Source: an uncultured Burkholderiales bacterium (GTDB taxonomy: Bacteria; Pseudomonadota; Gammaproteobacteria; Burkholderiales; Burkholderiaceae_C). Taken from it: 64,000 nt of DNA. The stretch's first letter is position 1; each line of letters opens with the position of its first letter. The stretch spans positions 1 to 64,000 of the forward strand of contig CAJAYT010000078.1 in the NCBI GenBank assembly GCA_903949285.1, given 5' to 3'. Of this stretch, positions 54,493 through 63,469 are shown one piece after another. The notes under the pieces were generated by a model, which saw nothing but the letters and a program-made list of their open reading frames with translations, made no database searches and was not told where the DNA came from. The translations under genes and the position numbers were made by a program.

Positions 54493-55440
54493 TTAGCAAG
54501 TTGCTTTTTTAATCTGATTTTTTCCGCTTAGCCCCTCTTTGATGGTCGGGTATTTCAAACTTAGTTTGAGCTCTTTTTTAAGTCTATGGTTCAAGAGTCT
54601 CCTTGACTCTTGCATGAAACTCAGTTGCATGGGAGGGAGTGTGCGTAGTGCCTCCTCCAAACCAATCCGGGGTGGGCGTTCTAAGTGAAAGTGATCAGCA
54701 GCCCAGTCCATGTACTCCCCCATTTTCATTTGGCTGTCATCGCTTGTGTTGATTGCCCTTTGGTTAGGCCCTCTCCAAACCGCTGTCCAACACGCACAAG
54801 CCAAATCGTCTGCTTGGATATGGTTGGTGTAGACATCGGCACTGGGTTCTAGCACTGGTGTGCCTTTTTTTAGCCGCGCTTCGGGCGTACCGTGCTCTCT
54901 GTCTAGGGCGTAAATGCCCGGTATTCTTAGGGTTGTGATCTGGGTACCACCAAAACGAGCGTGGCCTAAGAAGCTCATTAACCCCTCCGCGTGAACTCTC
55001 CGCTTGGCGCGCTGCGTGGTCGGGTTTAAGGGCCGAGTTTCATTTACCCACTCACCTGAGCAATTTCCGTATACCCCAGTGGTTGATGCGTAAACCAAGT
55101 GGCGTGCAGGACTTCTTCTCAACAGCGCTTTGAGCAGGTTTTGGGTACGCGTGTCTTGCTCGCCAACCGAGGGCGGGGGGGCGAGGTGGGCAATCCGGGT
55201 GCCCAATCCGCTGAGCCTACTGAGAGTCTGGGGATCGTCCAAGTCTCCCGTGATGGGGGTGATTCCAAGATTTCTCAGCTCCTGAATCCGGTCTTTATTT
55301 GAGGTGAGTGCAATTAAGCGGACATTTGGGCGAGCCAAACGCGCCAAACGTACGCCGATATCCCCACATCCGACAATTAAAAGACGTTCTTTTCTAAAAC
55401 GGGAGGGCAAAGCGCCCAAAGGGGTTTGATTTGAGGGCAA
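54493..55440 (-). CDS. NAD-dependent epimerase/dehydratase-like protein
   Basis: 315 aa. The Rossmann motif is GCGDIGVRLARL near residues 24-35, and YASTTGVYG carries a plausible active-site Tyr. It resembles the YeeZ-like extended SDR proteins. The frame begins with TTG at 55440; a second TTG 11 codons later (PSRFRKERLLIVG) would also keep the Rossmann fold. Substrate unknown. Divergent from the ferredoxin-reductase gene. Confidence 0.8.
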   Translation of the reverse strand: MPSNQTPLGALPSRFRKERLLIVGCGDIGVRLARLARPNVRLIALTSNKDRIQELRNLGITPITGDLDDPQTLSRLSGLGTRIAHLAPPPSVGEQDTRTQNLLKALLRRSPARHLVYASTTGVYGNCSGEWVNETRPLNPTTQRAKRRVHAEGLMSFLGHARFGGTQITTLRIPGIYALDREHGTPEARLKKGTPVLEPSADVYTNHIQADDLACACWTAVWRGPNQRAINTSDDSQMKMGEYMDWAADHFHLERPPRIGLEEALRTLPPMQLSFMQESRRLLNHRLKKELKLSLKYPTIKEGLSGKNQIKKATC

Positions 55441-55497
55441 AATTGAGGGTTAGCTAACGATGAGCTACTTAATTTAAAAGTCTAAGGATACACAAAG

Positions 55498-56526
55498 ATG
55501 AGCTTTCAGATCACGGTTGAGCCCAGTGGACGTACTTTTCAAGCCGACTCAGATGAAATTTTACTCACAGCGGGCATCCGACAAGGCATCGGACTTCCCT
55601 ACGGGTGTAAGGACGGGGCGTGCGGATCTTGCAAGTGCAAGGTGATCTCGGGTGAGGTGTCTATGGGCGATCATCAAGCGAAAGCCTTGAGTGCAGAGGA
55701 AAAAGCCCAAGGTCTTATCTTGACCTGTCGTTCAACTGCTAAGTCCGACCTCGTGCTTGAATCCAAGCAAGTGGTCGAAGAGGGTGCGTTCCCCATCAAA
55801 AAGATGCCGGTACGCGTGTTCTCGCTCGAGCGCAAAACACAAGATGTGATGCTTGTGAAGTTGCAAGTGCCTGCTGGGGATTTAATCAAATATAAGGCAG
55901 GTCAATATGTTGATTTTTTGTTGCGGGACGGTTCCAGGAGAAGTTACTCTATGGCCAACGCCCCCCATACGGTCAGCGCTGAAACCCCTCACATCGAACT
56001 CCATATCCGCCATATGGTTGGGGGCGTGTTTACAGATCATGTGTTTGGTGCCATGAAAGAAAAAGAAATTCAGCGCATTGAAGGCCCCCAGGGTTCGTTC
56101 TTTTTAAGAGAAGCTGAGAAGCCCTTAATTTTCTTAGCCTCAGGAACTGGTTTTGCACCTATTAAAGCGTTAATGGAGGAGATGCGGTTTAACGGCATTA
56201 CAAGGCCCGTTAGTTTTTACTGGGGCGCACGCAGACCAGTAGATTTGTATATGCATGACTGGATCCTAGATCAAGTCAGGGAGATGCCCAACCTCACCTA
56301 TATTCCTGTCGTCTCTGATGCCCTAGAGAGTGATGCTTGGACGGGGCGCACCGGATTTGTACACAACGCTGTGGTTGAGGATTTTAAAGATCTATCGAAT
56401 TATCAGGTTTATGCGTGTGGTGCTCCCATAGTGGTTGATAGTGCTAAAGCAGCCTACACCAAGATTGGTTTGCCCGTTGATGAGTTTTACGCAGACTCAT
56501 TCACCAGTGCACTCGATAAAGTTTAA
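55498..56526 (+). CDS. 2Fe-2S ferredoxin / FAD reductase, AscD-like
   Basis: 342 aa. Plant-type ferredoxin with C37, C42, C45 and C77 (GCKDGACGSCKC), then an FAD/NAD(P)-binding reductase with SRRSYSMAN and the NAD loop IFLASGTGFAPIKAL. Usually annotated as CDP-6-deoxy-delta-3,4-glucoseen reductase in Burkholderiales, but no sugar genes are nearby, so the true partner is probably another oxidase or oxygenase. It lies 95 bp before dnaB. Confidence 0.9.
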   Translation: MSFQITVEPSGRTFQADSDEILLTAGIRQGIGLPYGCKDGACGSCKCKVISGEVSMGDHQAKALSAEEKAQGLILTCRSTAKSDLVLESKQVVEEGAFPIKKMPVRVFSLERKTQDVMLVKLQVPAGDLIKYKAGQYVDFLLRDGSRRSYSMANAPHTVSAETPHIELHIRHMVGGVFTDHVFGAMKEKEIQRIEGPQGSFFLREAEKPLIFLASGTGFAPIKALMEEMRFNGITRPVSFYWGARRPVDLYMHDWILDQVREMPNLTYIPVVSDALESDAWTGRTGFVHNAVVEDFKDLSNYQVYACGAPIVVDSAKAAYTKIGLPVDEFYADSFTSALDKV

Positions 56527-56621
56527 AGCGCGTTATTGAGATTGACTTCAGGGGTGACCTAAACTTCTGTTTAAGCGATTTGTAAAACAAAGCCCTAACC
56601 CCATTTTTAGAATTATCAGTT

Positions 56622-58343
56622 ATGCAATCCAACGATCAAACGCCCTATGATGGACCTCAATTGGGAGGTCCCAGTGAGGGCTTTGGCGCGCGCGCTGATA
56701 CTTCTAAAACGGACCCAGCTGGTGCCAATGAACTCTCTGAGCTAGGAGCGCCCACCACCCCTGCCTCAGTATCCGGGAACCTAGAGAAGGATATTGCACA
56801 AAATATTCAAGGTGCACAAGATGTGCAGAACCCCTTTGATGAACCCGATTTTTTAGATACAGAAATACAGTTCGATGTAGATCAGTACATGGGGGGTGAA
56901 GGCCACGGGTACGCTGATACCGAAGCAAGGGGCCATGGCTATAGTGAGGTCGACGGCGAATTTGAAGGCGTGGACGAGAACGCATTACCTACGCTGGGAC
57001 AACTTCGTATTCCCCCACACTCCTTAGAGGCCGAGTCGAGTGTTCTAGGGGGCGTATTGCTGGACAATTCTTCGTGGGACAAAATAGGCGATTTATTAAC
57101 CGAAGAAGATTTTTATCGCTACGAGCATCGACTCATATTTGGTGCAATTTATTCACTAATGAACGCAGCCCGGGCAGCCGATACTCTCACCGTATTTGAG
57201 CACCTCAAATCACAAGGCAAAGCGGAAGAGGCGGGCAATATTGAGTATTTAAATTCACTCGCTCAGTACATCCCAAGTGAGAGCAATATCAGGCGCTTTG
57301 CTGAGATAGTGCGTGAACGCGCTATGCTCAGAAAATTGCTAAGTGTGAGTGAGGAAATCACCACTAGCGCCATGAACACAGGTGGGCGGGCCGTGCCCAC
57401 TATACTGGACGAGGCTGAACAAAAGATTTTTAATGTCGGCGAGGAAAGCGCTCGTAAACGCCAAGGTTTCCAAAAGATGGACACCCTAGGCGCGACTTTG
57501 TTGGAACGCGTGAAAGAGATGTCGGCCAATCCCAATGATGTAACGGGCGTACCGACTGGGTTCATTGATCTAGACAAAATGACCTCAGGTCTGCAGGCCG
57601 GGGACTTGATCGTTTTGGCTGCAAGGCCTTCGATGGGCAAGACTGCTTTGGCCATCAATATCGCTGAACATGTTGCACTCAATGAGGGTTTGCCAGTTGC
57701 TATCTTCTCGATGGAGATGGGCGCAGCGCAGTTGGTCGTGAGGATCGTAGGCTCTCTTGGTCGAATTGATCAAAATAGACTCAGAACCGGCAAGCTCCAG
57801 CCCGATGAATGGTCCAGACTCATAGAGACCTCGGACAGAATTGGTAAGTCCTCCATGTTCATCGATGAGTCCCCCGGTTTAACGCCAAGCGAGCTCAGAG
57901 CGAACGCGAGGCGTTTATCTAGGAGATGCGGTAAGTTGGGATTGATCGTCGTTGACTATTTGCAGTTGATGTCGGGGAGTAACGGAACCGATGGGGATAA
58001 TAGAGCCACTGAGTTGGGCGAGATCTCCAGGGGTTTGAAGATGCTTGCCAAAGAGTTGCAGTGTCCAGTGATAGCGCTCTCGCAGTTAAACCGCGGGGTC
58101 GAGCAACGGACTGACAAAAAACCAATGATGTCCGATCTTCGTGAGTCTGGTGCGATTGAGCAAGATGCGGATGTGATTATGTTCATCTACAGAGATGACT
58201 ATTACACCAAAGAGTTATCCAAGGAGCCGGGCGTGGCAGAGATCATCATTGCCAAACAGCGTAATGGTCCAACGGGCTCGGTAAAGCTTGCGTTCTTGAA
58301 AAATATTACCAAGTTTGAATCCTTGGCAACCGGCTACCACTAA
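56622..58343 (+). CDS. dnaB: Replicative DNA helicase with acidic N-terminal extension
   Basis: 573 aa. The normal DnaB sequence starts at about residue 125 (LRIPPHSLEAESSVLGG), followed by the N-terminal domain, linker and RecA-like motor with Walker A ARPSMGKTALA (K340), VVDYLQLMS and SQLNRGVEQR. Residues 1-122 are an extra acidic, Gly/Asp-rich, probably disordered region with no start signal at either the first ATG (56622) or an internal ATG at codon 90. The helicase unwinds DNA ahead of the replication fork. The stop lies 2 bp from livF, convergent. Confidence 0.93.
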   Translation: MQSNDQTPYDGPQLGGPSEGFGARADTSKTDPAGANELSELGAPTTPASVSGNLEKDIAQNIQGAQDVQNPFDEPDFLDTEIQFDVDQYMGGEGHGYADTEARGHGYSEVDGEFEGVDENALPTLGQLRIPPHSLEAESSVLGGVLLDNSSWDKIGDLLTEEDFYRYEHRLIFGAIYSLMNAARAADTLTVFEHLKSQGKAEEAGNIEYLNSLAQYIPSESNIRRFAEIVRERAMLRKLLSVSEEITTSAMNTGGRAVPTILDEAEQKIFNVGEESARKRQGFQKMDTLGATLLERVKEMSANPNDVTGVPTGFIDLDKMTSGLQAGDLIVLAARPSMGKTALAINIAEHVALNEGLPVAIFSMEMGAAQLVVRIVGSLGRIDQNRLRTGKLQPDEWSRLIETSDRIGKSSMFIDESPGLTPSELRANARRLSRRCGKLGLIVVDYLQLMSGSNGTDGDNRATELGEISRGLKMLAKELQCPVIALSQLNRGVEQRTDKKPMMSDLRESGAIEQDADVIMFIYRDDYYTKELSKEPGVAEIIIAKQRNGPTGSVKLAFLKNITKFESLATGYH

Positions 58344-58345
58344 GG

Positions 58346-59104
58346 TTAGTCCTCACCCAAATATGACGCCTTGATCCTTGAGTCGTGCAAGAGCTCCGCT
58401 CCGCGACCCGAGTAGCCAATAGAACCTGATTCCATCACATACGCGTTATCTGCTATTTGGAGTGCGCGTTGAGCGTTTTGTTCAACGAGGAGGATAGTCA
58501 CTCCCTTTTTAGAAATGTCAGCGATGACCTCAAATATTTTGTCAACCATCAAGGGCGACAACCCCATGGAGGGTTCATCCAGCAAAACAAGTTTGGGGCG
58601 ACTCATCAAAGCGCGTCCCATTGCAAGCATTTGTTGCTCGCCCCCCGATAAGGTTCCAGCAAGTTGGTGCGTTCTCTCTTTGAGTCTGGGAAAGGTCTCA
58701 AATACTTCCTCCAGGTCAGCTTGGATTGCGGCTTTGTCACTCCTTAAATACGCACCCATTTGAAGATTCTCAAAGATACTCATTCTGGTGAAAACGCCTC
58801 TACCCTCTGGCACCATTGCAAGTCCTGAGCGTACGATGTTCCAAGCTCCCACACCCTTTATGTTGGATCCCACAAATTCAATGACCCCACTTGCAACAGC
58901 CAATGTACCCGCTATAGCGTTCAAAGTGGTGGTTTTGCCGGCCCCGTTAGACCCAATCAGGGCAACGAGTTGACCCTTTTGCACTTCAAAGCTCACACCT
59001 TTGACGGCCTTGATACCGCCGTAGTGGACGTGTAAATCCGTGACCTTCAACATTGGTTGCTGGTTTGCCTGAGTTGTTGAAACCGGGGAGGCTGAGGGGT
59101 TCAT
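58346..59104 (-). CDS. livF: Branched-chain amino acid ABC transporter ATP-binding protein
   Basis: 252 aa. Walker A GSNGAGKTT, signature LSGGEQQML and Walker B LVLLDEPSMGL are intact; the short C-terminal VMESGSIGYSGRG fits LivF. It energises import together with LivG. It overlaps livG by 4 bp (ATGA). The substrate is probably leucine/isoleucine/valine, but related urea or amide transporters have the same layout. Confidence 0.93.
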   Translation of the reverse strand: MNPSASPVSTTQANQQPMLKVTDLHVHYGGIKAVKGVSFEVQKGQLVALIGSNGAGKTTTLNAIAGTLAVASGVIEFVGSNIKGVGAWNIVRSGLAMVPEGRGVFTRMSIFENLQMGAYLRSDKAAIQADLEEVFETFPRLKERTHQLAGTLSGGEQQMLAMGRALMSRPKLVLLDEPSMGLSPLMVDKIFEVIADISKKGVTILLVEQNAQRALQIADNAYVMESGSIGYSGRGAELLHDSRIKASYLGED

Positions 59105-59934
59105 GACTTTTGATCCGATGATTCCGTTGTAGGTGTTGCGCTAGAGCCCAAATAGGCTTTGATCACAAGTGGATCTTTTTGGACCTGACTGGGAGAGCCC
59201 TGCGCGATCTTGGTTCCATAGTCTAAAACAGTGATTGTTTTGCATAACCCCATCACCAACTTAACATCATGTTCAATGAGAAGCACAGTTTTACCGTCAC
59301 GTTGAATTTGTTCAATTAAATTTTTGAGTTCAACTTTCTCCGTAGCATTCATACCTGCTGCCGGTTCATCTAGGGCTAGCAAATGAGGGTCTGTTGCTAG
59401 CGCCCTTGCTATCTCTAGTCGTCTTTGGTCCCCGTAACTGAGCGTCTTGGCTTTTAGACTTGCAAAGCGCTCAATACCCACATAGTCTAGAAGTGCGTAA
59501 GCGCGGAGTTTGATTTCATGCTCTTCTCTTTTAAATGCAGGCGTTCTAAAGATAGCCCCCAAAAGACCGGAGTGTGTACGCACATGTCGCGCAACCATAA
59601 CATTCTCTAAGACACTCATCTCTTTGAAGAGTCTGATGTTTTGAAACGTTCTCGCAATCCCCGCACGCGCGACCTCATGAACTTGAGAGGGTTTGTAGGG
59701 CTTACCCAAAAGACGAAATTCACCCGCGTCAGCAGCGTAGAGTCCGGAAATAATATTAAAGAAAGTTGTCTTACCCGCGCCGTTGGGACCAATCAGACCG
59801 TGGATAGTTCCCTGCGCAATGTTTAAATCAATATCCTTTAATGCTTGTAGACCACCAAAGCTTTTATAGACCCCTTTCACACTGAGTGCGGGTGGCGGGT
59901 TGATCTCAACTGTAGACGGGTGAGTTTCAATCAT
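59101..59934 (-). CDS. livG: Branched-chain amino acid ABC transporter ATP-binding protein
   Basis: 278 aa from the ATG at 59932-59934, with GGAGGAAG about 4 nt before it; the frame is open 24 codons upstream inside livM, without such a signal. Walker A GPNGAGKTT, the signature LSYGDQRRLEIARAL and Walker B LLALDEPAAGM are typical of LivG. Second ATPase of the transporter. Overlaps livM by 8 bp. Confidence 0.93.
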   Translation of the reverse strand: MIETHPSTVEINPPPALSVKGVYKSFGGLQALKDIDLNIAQGTIHGLIGPNGAGKTTFFNIISGLYAADAGEFRLLGKPYKPSQVHEVARAGIARTFQNIRLFKEMSVLENVMVARHVRTHSGLLGAIFRTPAFKREEHEIKLRAYALLDYVGIERFASLKAKTLSYGDQRRLEIARALATDPHLLALDEPAAGMNATEKVELKNLIEQIQRDGKTVLLIEHDVKLVMGLCKTITVLDYGTKIAQGSPSQVQKDPLVIKAYLGSSATPTTESSDQKS

Positions 59935-61072
59935 GTGCTTCCTCCGCCTGATCGTCATTGGAGATCTGATCTTGCTCAGCATGCTCTGGTGATGGCCAAA
60001 GACCACGGGGGCGCAACAACATTACACTCACCATCGCTAAAGCAATCAAAAGTTGTCTGAGTATTGCTGCGTCAAGACGTCCACCCGTCAACTCTTGCAA
60101 GGGTCCCGCGACGTATCGGAGTACCTCAGGCAATGCAGCGAGAAGCAGGGCCCCTAAGACCACGCCTGGTAGATATCCAATACCCCCCAAAACGATCATC
60201 CCCAAAATCATGACCGACTCCATGAGGCTAAAGGACTCGGGCGAGACGAACCCTTGAAAGGATGCAAACATTGCCCCTGAGACGCCTCCAAACGTAGCGC
60301 CCATGCCAAACGCGGTTAGTTTTAAGTTTCGTGTATTGATGCCCATTGCTTTTGCCGCAATCTCATCTTCGCGAATGGCCATCCAAGCTCTACCAATTCG
60401 CGAGTGCTCAAGTCTTGAACAAATGAGAATACTAAATCCCACCAAGACAATGAATAAATAATAGTAGAGAGTTACAGAGGGAATTTCTGTAAAGCCCAGA
60501 TCTAACTTGCGGGACAAGGGGAACCCCATGACAGTAAGAGGATCGATTTCACCAATGCCCTTGGGACCGTTGGTAATGTTGATGGGGCGATCCAAGTTGT
60601 TTAAGAAAACGCGAATGATCTCTCCAAACCCAAGTGTTACAACAGCGAGATAGTCGCCTCTGAGTTTCAGGGTTGGCGCGCCCAGTAAAAGTCCGAACAT
60701 ACCCGCGAAGAGGGCGCTCAGAGGTATTGCAACATAGAGCGGCGTATGCAGCCCGTCTGGAAACATAGCTGCAATCCAAGGAAAGGCGTTGGTGAGTTGG
60801 GGTGAGGCTAAAAGGGCGTACATATAGGCACCTACAGCAAAGAATGCAACGTACCCCATATCCAAGAGCCCCGCATAACCTACAACAATATTGAGTCCAA
60901 GGGCAAGTAACACATAAAGAAGAGCGAAGTCTGCAATCCTGACCCAAGCGTTCCCAAACACTTGAAGAAGTATGGGCAGTAGCAGTGCTAATGCTGTGAA
61001 CAACACCTTTAAGCCCAAGCTTGGTGGGGCGAGGGCTAAAGGTTTACTTTGCTGAGTGCGTTGAGTTTGCAT
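59927..61072 (-). CDS. livM: Branched-chain amino acid ABC transporter permease
   Basis: 381 aa with eight to ten membrane helices. DFALLYVLLALGLNIVVGYAG marks the start of the permease domain and REDEIAAKAMGIN the cytosolic loop that contacts the ATPase. It forms the inner-membrane channel with LivH, 29 bp upstream. The C-terminal acidic tail is cytosolic. Confidence 0.93.
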   Translation of the reverse strand: MQTQRTQQSKPLALAPPSLGLKVLFTALALLLPILLQVFGNAWVRIADFALLYVLLALGLNIVVGYAGLLDMGYVAFFAVGAYMYALLASPQLTNAFPWIAAMFPDGLHTPLYVAIPLSALFAGMFGLLLGAPTLKLRGDYLAVVTLGFGEIIRVFLNNLDRPINITNGPKGIGEIDPLTVMGFPLSRKLDLGFTEIPSVTLYYYLFIVLVGFSILICSRLEHSRIGRAWMAIREDEIAAKAMGINTRNLKLTAFGMGATFGGVSGAMFASFQGFVSPESFSLMESVMILGMIVLGGIGYLPGVVLGALLLAALPEVLRYVAGPLQELTGGRLDAAILRQLLIALAMVSVMLLRPRGLWPSPEHAEQDQISNDDQAEEAHD

Positions 61073-61101
61073 GGATGAAAAATGAAGAATTCAATTGGAA
61101 A

Positions 61102-62031
61102 TCATGAGCGCTCTGCCGTTCTCTCGCCCAGCAGTCCAGAAGGTCTTAGCGTCAGGACACCAATCAGTACAATGAATGCAAAAATATCAGAGTACTGACT
61201 CCCTAAAACTCCTCCTGTCAGCTCACCAATATAGCCTGAGCCAATGGACTCTATCAGTCCAAGCAATATACCCCCTACCACAGCACCTTCTAAGTTACCA
61301 ATGCCGCCAAATACGGCTGCAGTAAAGGCCTTTAGTCCAGGCAGAAATCCCATGGTGTGTTGGATGGTGCCGTAGTTAGATGCCCACATGACCCCCGCAA
61401 GTGCTGCCAGCACGGCGCCTATGATGAATGTGGCAGATATGACCATATCGGGCTTCACACCCATGAGGGATGCGACGCGCGGATTCTCAGCTGTCGCCCG
61501 CATCGCCCGACCCAATGGTGTTTTATGGACCAAGTACATCAGTGCGACAAGACTGAGGGCTGTGACGATCAAAATCATGATCTGTGTAGGCGTAATCACA
61601 GCAGCTCCAATTTGTATAGGCGTGCTAGGCAGTAATGTCGGGTAGGCTTTGTAGTTGGGTTTCCAAATAATCATGGCCAAACTTTGAAGGAGTATAGATA
61701 CGCCTATAGCCGTAATGAGGGGGGCAAGCTTGGGGGCACCTCTTAGCGGGCGGTAAGCAATTTTCTCAACTGCAAAATTGAGCGCACTGCACACCACACA
61801 TGAACAGAGTAATGAGATAAGGAGCACCAACCAACCTGGAGCGTTGGGTGTTGTTTCTTGAAACCAACCGATGATGGTCCAACTTGTCATGGCACCTATC
61901 ATTAAAATTTCACCGTGCGCAAAATTAATTAAATTAATAATTCCGTAAACCATGGTGTATCCAAGTGCGACGAGCGCGTACATGCTGCCCAGCACAAGGC
62001 CGTTGATAATTTGTTGAATCAGTGTATCCAT
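61102..62031 (-). CDS. livH: Branched-chain amino acid ABC transporter permease
   Basis: 309 aa, eight or so membrane helices, LVLGSMYALVALGYTMVYGI at the start and AMRATAENPRVASLMGV as the coupling loop. First gene of livHMGF. No periplasmic binding protein gene (livJ or livK) accompanies the operon in this window, so the receptor must lie elsewhere. Confidence 0.93.
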   Translation of the reverse strand: MDTLIQQIINGLVLGSMYALVALGYTMVYGIINLINFAHGEILMIGAMTSWTIIGWFQETTPNAPGWLVLLISLLCSCVVCSALNFAVEKIAYRPLRGAPKLAPLITAIGVSILLQSLAMIIWKPNYKAYPTLLPSTPIQIGAAVITPTQIMILIVTALSLVALMYLVHKTPLGRAMRATAENPRVASLMGVKPDMVISATFIIGAVLAALAGVMWASNYGTIQHTMGFLPGLKAFTAAVFGGIGNLEGAVVGGILLGLIESIGSGYIGELTGGVLGSQYSDIFAFIVLIGVLTLRPSGLLGERTAERS

Positions 62032-62150
62032 GAGCAGAATGTTCCTGTGTTGATCTTGACTGATCTAACCTTAATGTGAATTGAAATCATTGTCTGAGTG
62101 CTTTGGATAAATTCTGGATATCATCGCTTTGGCTCAAATCCTTGGTTCAG

Positions 62151-63458
62151 CTATTTTTTCAAAGATGCTTGAAGGGCCTTCTCATTTTGCTCTTTCAACC
62201 AACGCATTTTCTCAGCAATTTTAATTTCTAAACCTCTCTCTACGGGTTGATAAAACTCAGTGGGTTTCATATCAGTAGGCCAGTAGTTCTCTCCGGCTGC
62301 GAAAGCGTTTTCCTCATTATGAGCGTAACGGTACTGAGCGCCGTAAGATAAATCCTTCATAAGTTTAGTCGGCGCATTGCGAAGATGAAGGGGCACGGGC
62401 TGTGTTCCTTGGGATTTAATCAACGCCTTGGTCTGGTTGAACGCGTTGTATACCGCGTTAGATTTGGGGGCAATGCTTAAATAGACCACACACTCAGCCA
62501 AGGCCAATTCACCTTCTGGAGCTCCGAGTCTTTCGTAGACCTGGGCACAGTCTACGGCAATACTCAAAGCTCTTGGATCTGCGAGCCCGATATCCTCACT
62601 GGCCATGCGGATCAGTCTTCGACTGAGGTACTTGGCGTCCGCTCCGCCCTCCAGCATTCGAACCAACCAATAAAGCGCAGCATCTGGGTCTGAGCCGCGA
62701 ACAGATTTATGCAAAGCACTGATCGTGTCATAAAAATTCTCGCCCCCCTTGTCAAAACGCCTGAGCCTTTGGCCCATCACTTTGGTGAGCCAAGCGGCGT
62801 TGACTGTTGAAATCTTTTCATGTTGTGCCATCATGCACAACGTCTCAAGGGCATTTAAGAGCCTTCTTGCGTCCCCATCAGAAAAGGAGATCAGTATTTC
62901 TTTTGATTCCGCATCAAGTTCTACGTTGCCAACCAGTTCAAGCGCATTTTCAATAATGCGACCTAAATCTGAATGGTTTAAAGGCTCTAGCACATAAACC
63001 GTAGCTCTTGAGAGGAGCGCAGAGTTCACCTCAAACGAAGGGTTCTCAGTGGTTGCACCAATAAACGTAAAAAGCCCAGATTCGACATGGGGTAGAAACG
63101 CGTCTTGCTGGGTTTTGTTGAAACGGTGAACCTCATCTACAAACACTAATGTGCGAGAGGGATGGACCGGGCTTGAAGCGTATTTCTCAGCGAGATCCAC
63201 TGCCTCTCGAATCTCCTTTACCCCACCAAGTACTGCGCTGATGCTGATAAAGTTGGCATCAAAAGCATGTGCCATCAAGCGTGCCAAAGTGGTTTTACCC
63301 ACCCCTGGCGGACCCCACAAAATACAGCTGTGAGGAGTCCTCGATTCAAATGCCACTCGAAGAGGCATACCGTCCCCAAGCAAGTGCGATTGACCAATCA
63401 CCTGAGAAAGTGTTGCAGGCCTGAGGCGTTCAGCAAGGGGTTGATCTGAGGGGTGCAC
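62151..63458 (-). CDS. rarA: Replication-associated recombination protein A
   Basis: 435 aa AAA+ ATPase. Walker [10 protein letters not shown] (49-57), Walker [10 protein letters not shown], sensor 1 GATTENPSF and the C-terminal tetramerisation domain. It acts at stalled forks. The start is GTG at 63456-63458, 11 bp after lolA, and no Shine-Dalgarno is evident. The lolA-rarA pair is conserved in Burkholderiales. Confidence 0.94.
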   Translation of the reverse strand: MHPSDQPLAERLRPATLSQVIGQSHLLGDGMPLRVAFESRTPHSCILWGPPGVGKTTLARLMAHAFDANFISISAVLGGVKEIREAVDLAEKYASSPVHPSRTLVFVDEVHRFNKTQQDAFLPHVESGLFTFIGATTENPSFEVNSALLSRATVYVLEPLNHSDLGRIIENALELVGNVELDAESKEILISFSDGDARRLLNALETLCMMAQHEKISTVNAAWLTKVMGQRLRRFDKGGENFYDTISALHKSVRGSDPDAALYWLVRMLEGGADAKYLSRRLIRMASEDIGLADPRALSIAVDCAQVYERLGAPEGELALAECVVYLSIAPKSNAVYNAFNQTKALIKSQGTQPVPLHLRNAPTKLMKDLSYGAQYRYAHNEENAFAAGENYWPTDMKPTEFYQPVERGLEIKIAEKMRWLKEQNEKALQASLKK

Positions 63459-63469
63459 GAATCTGTAGT

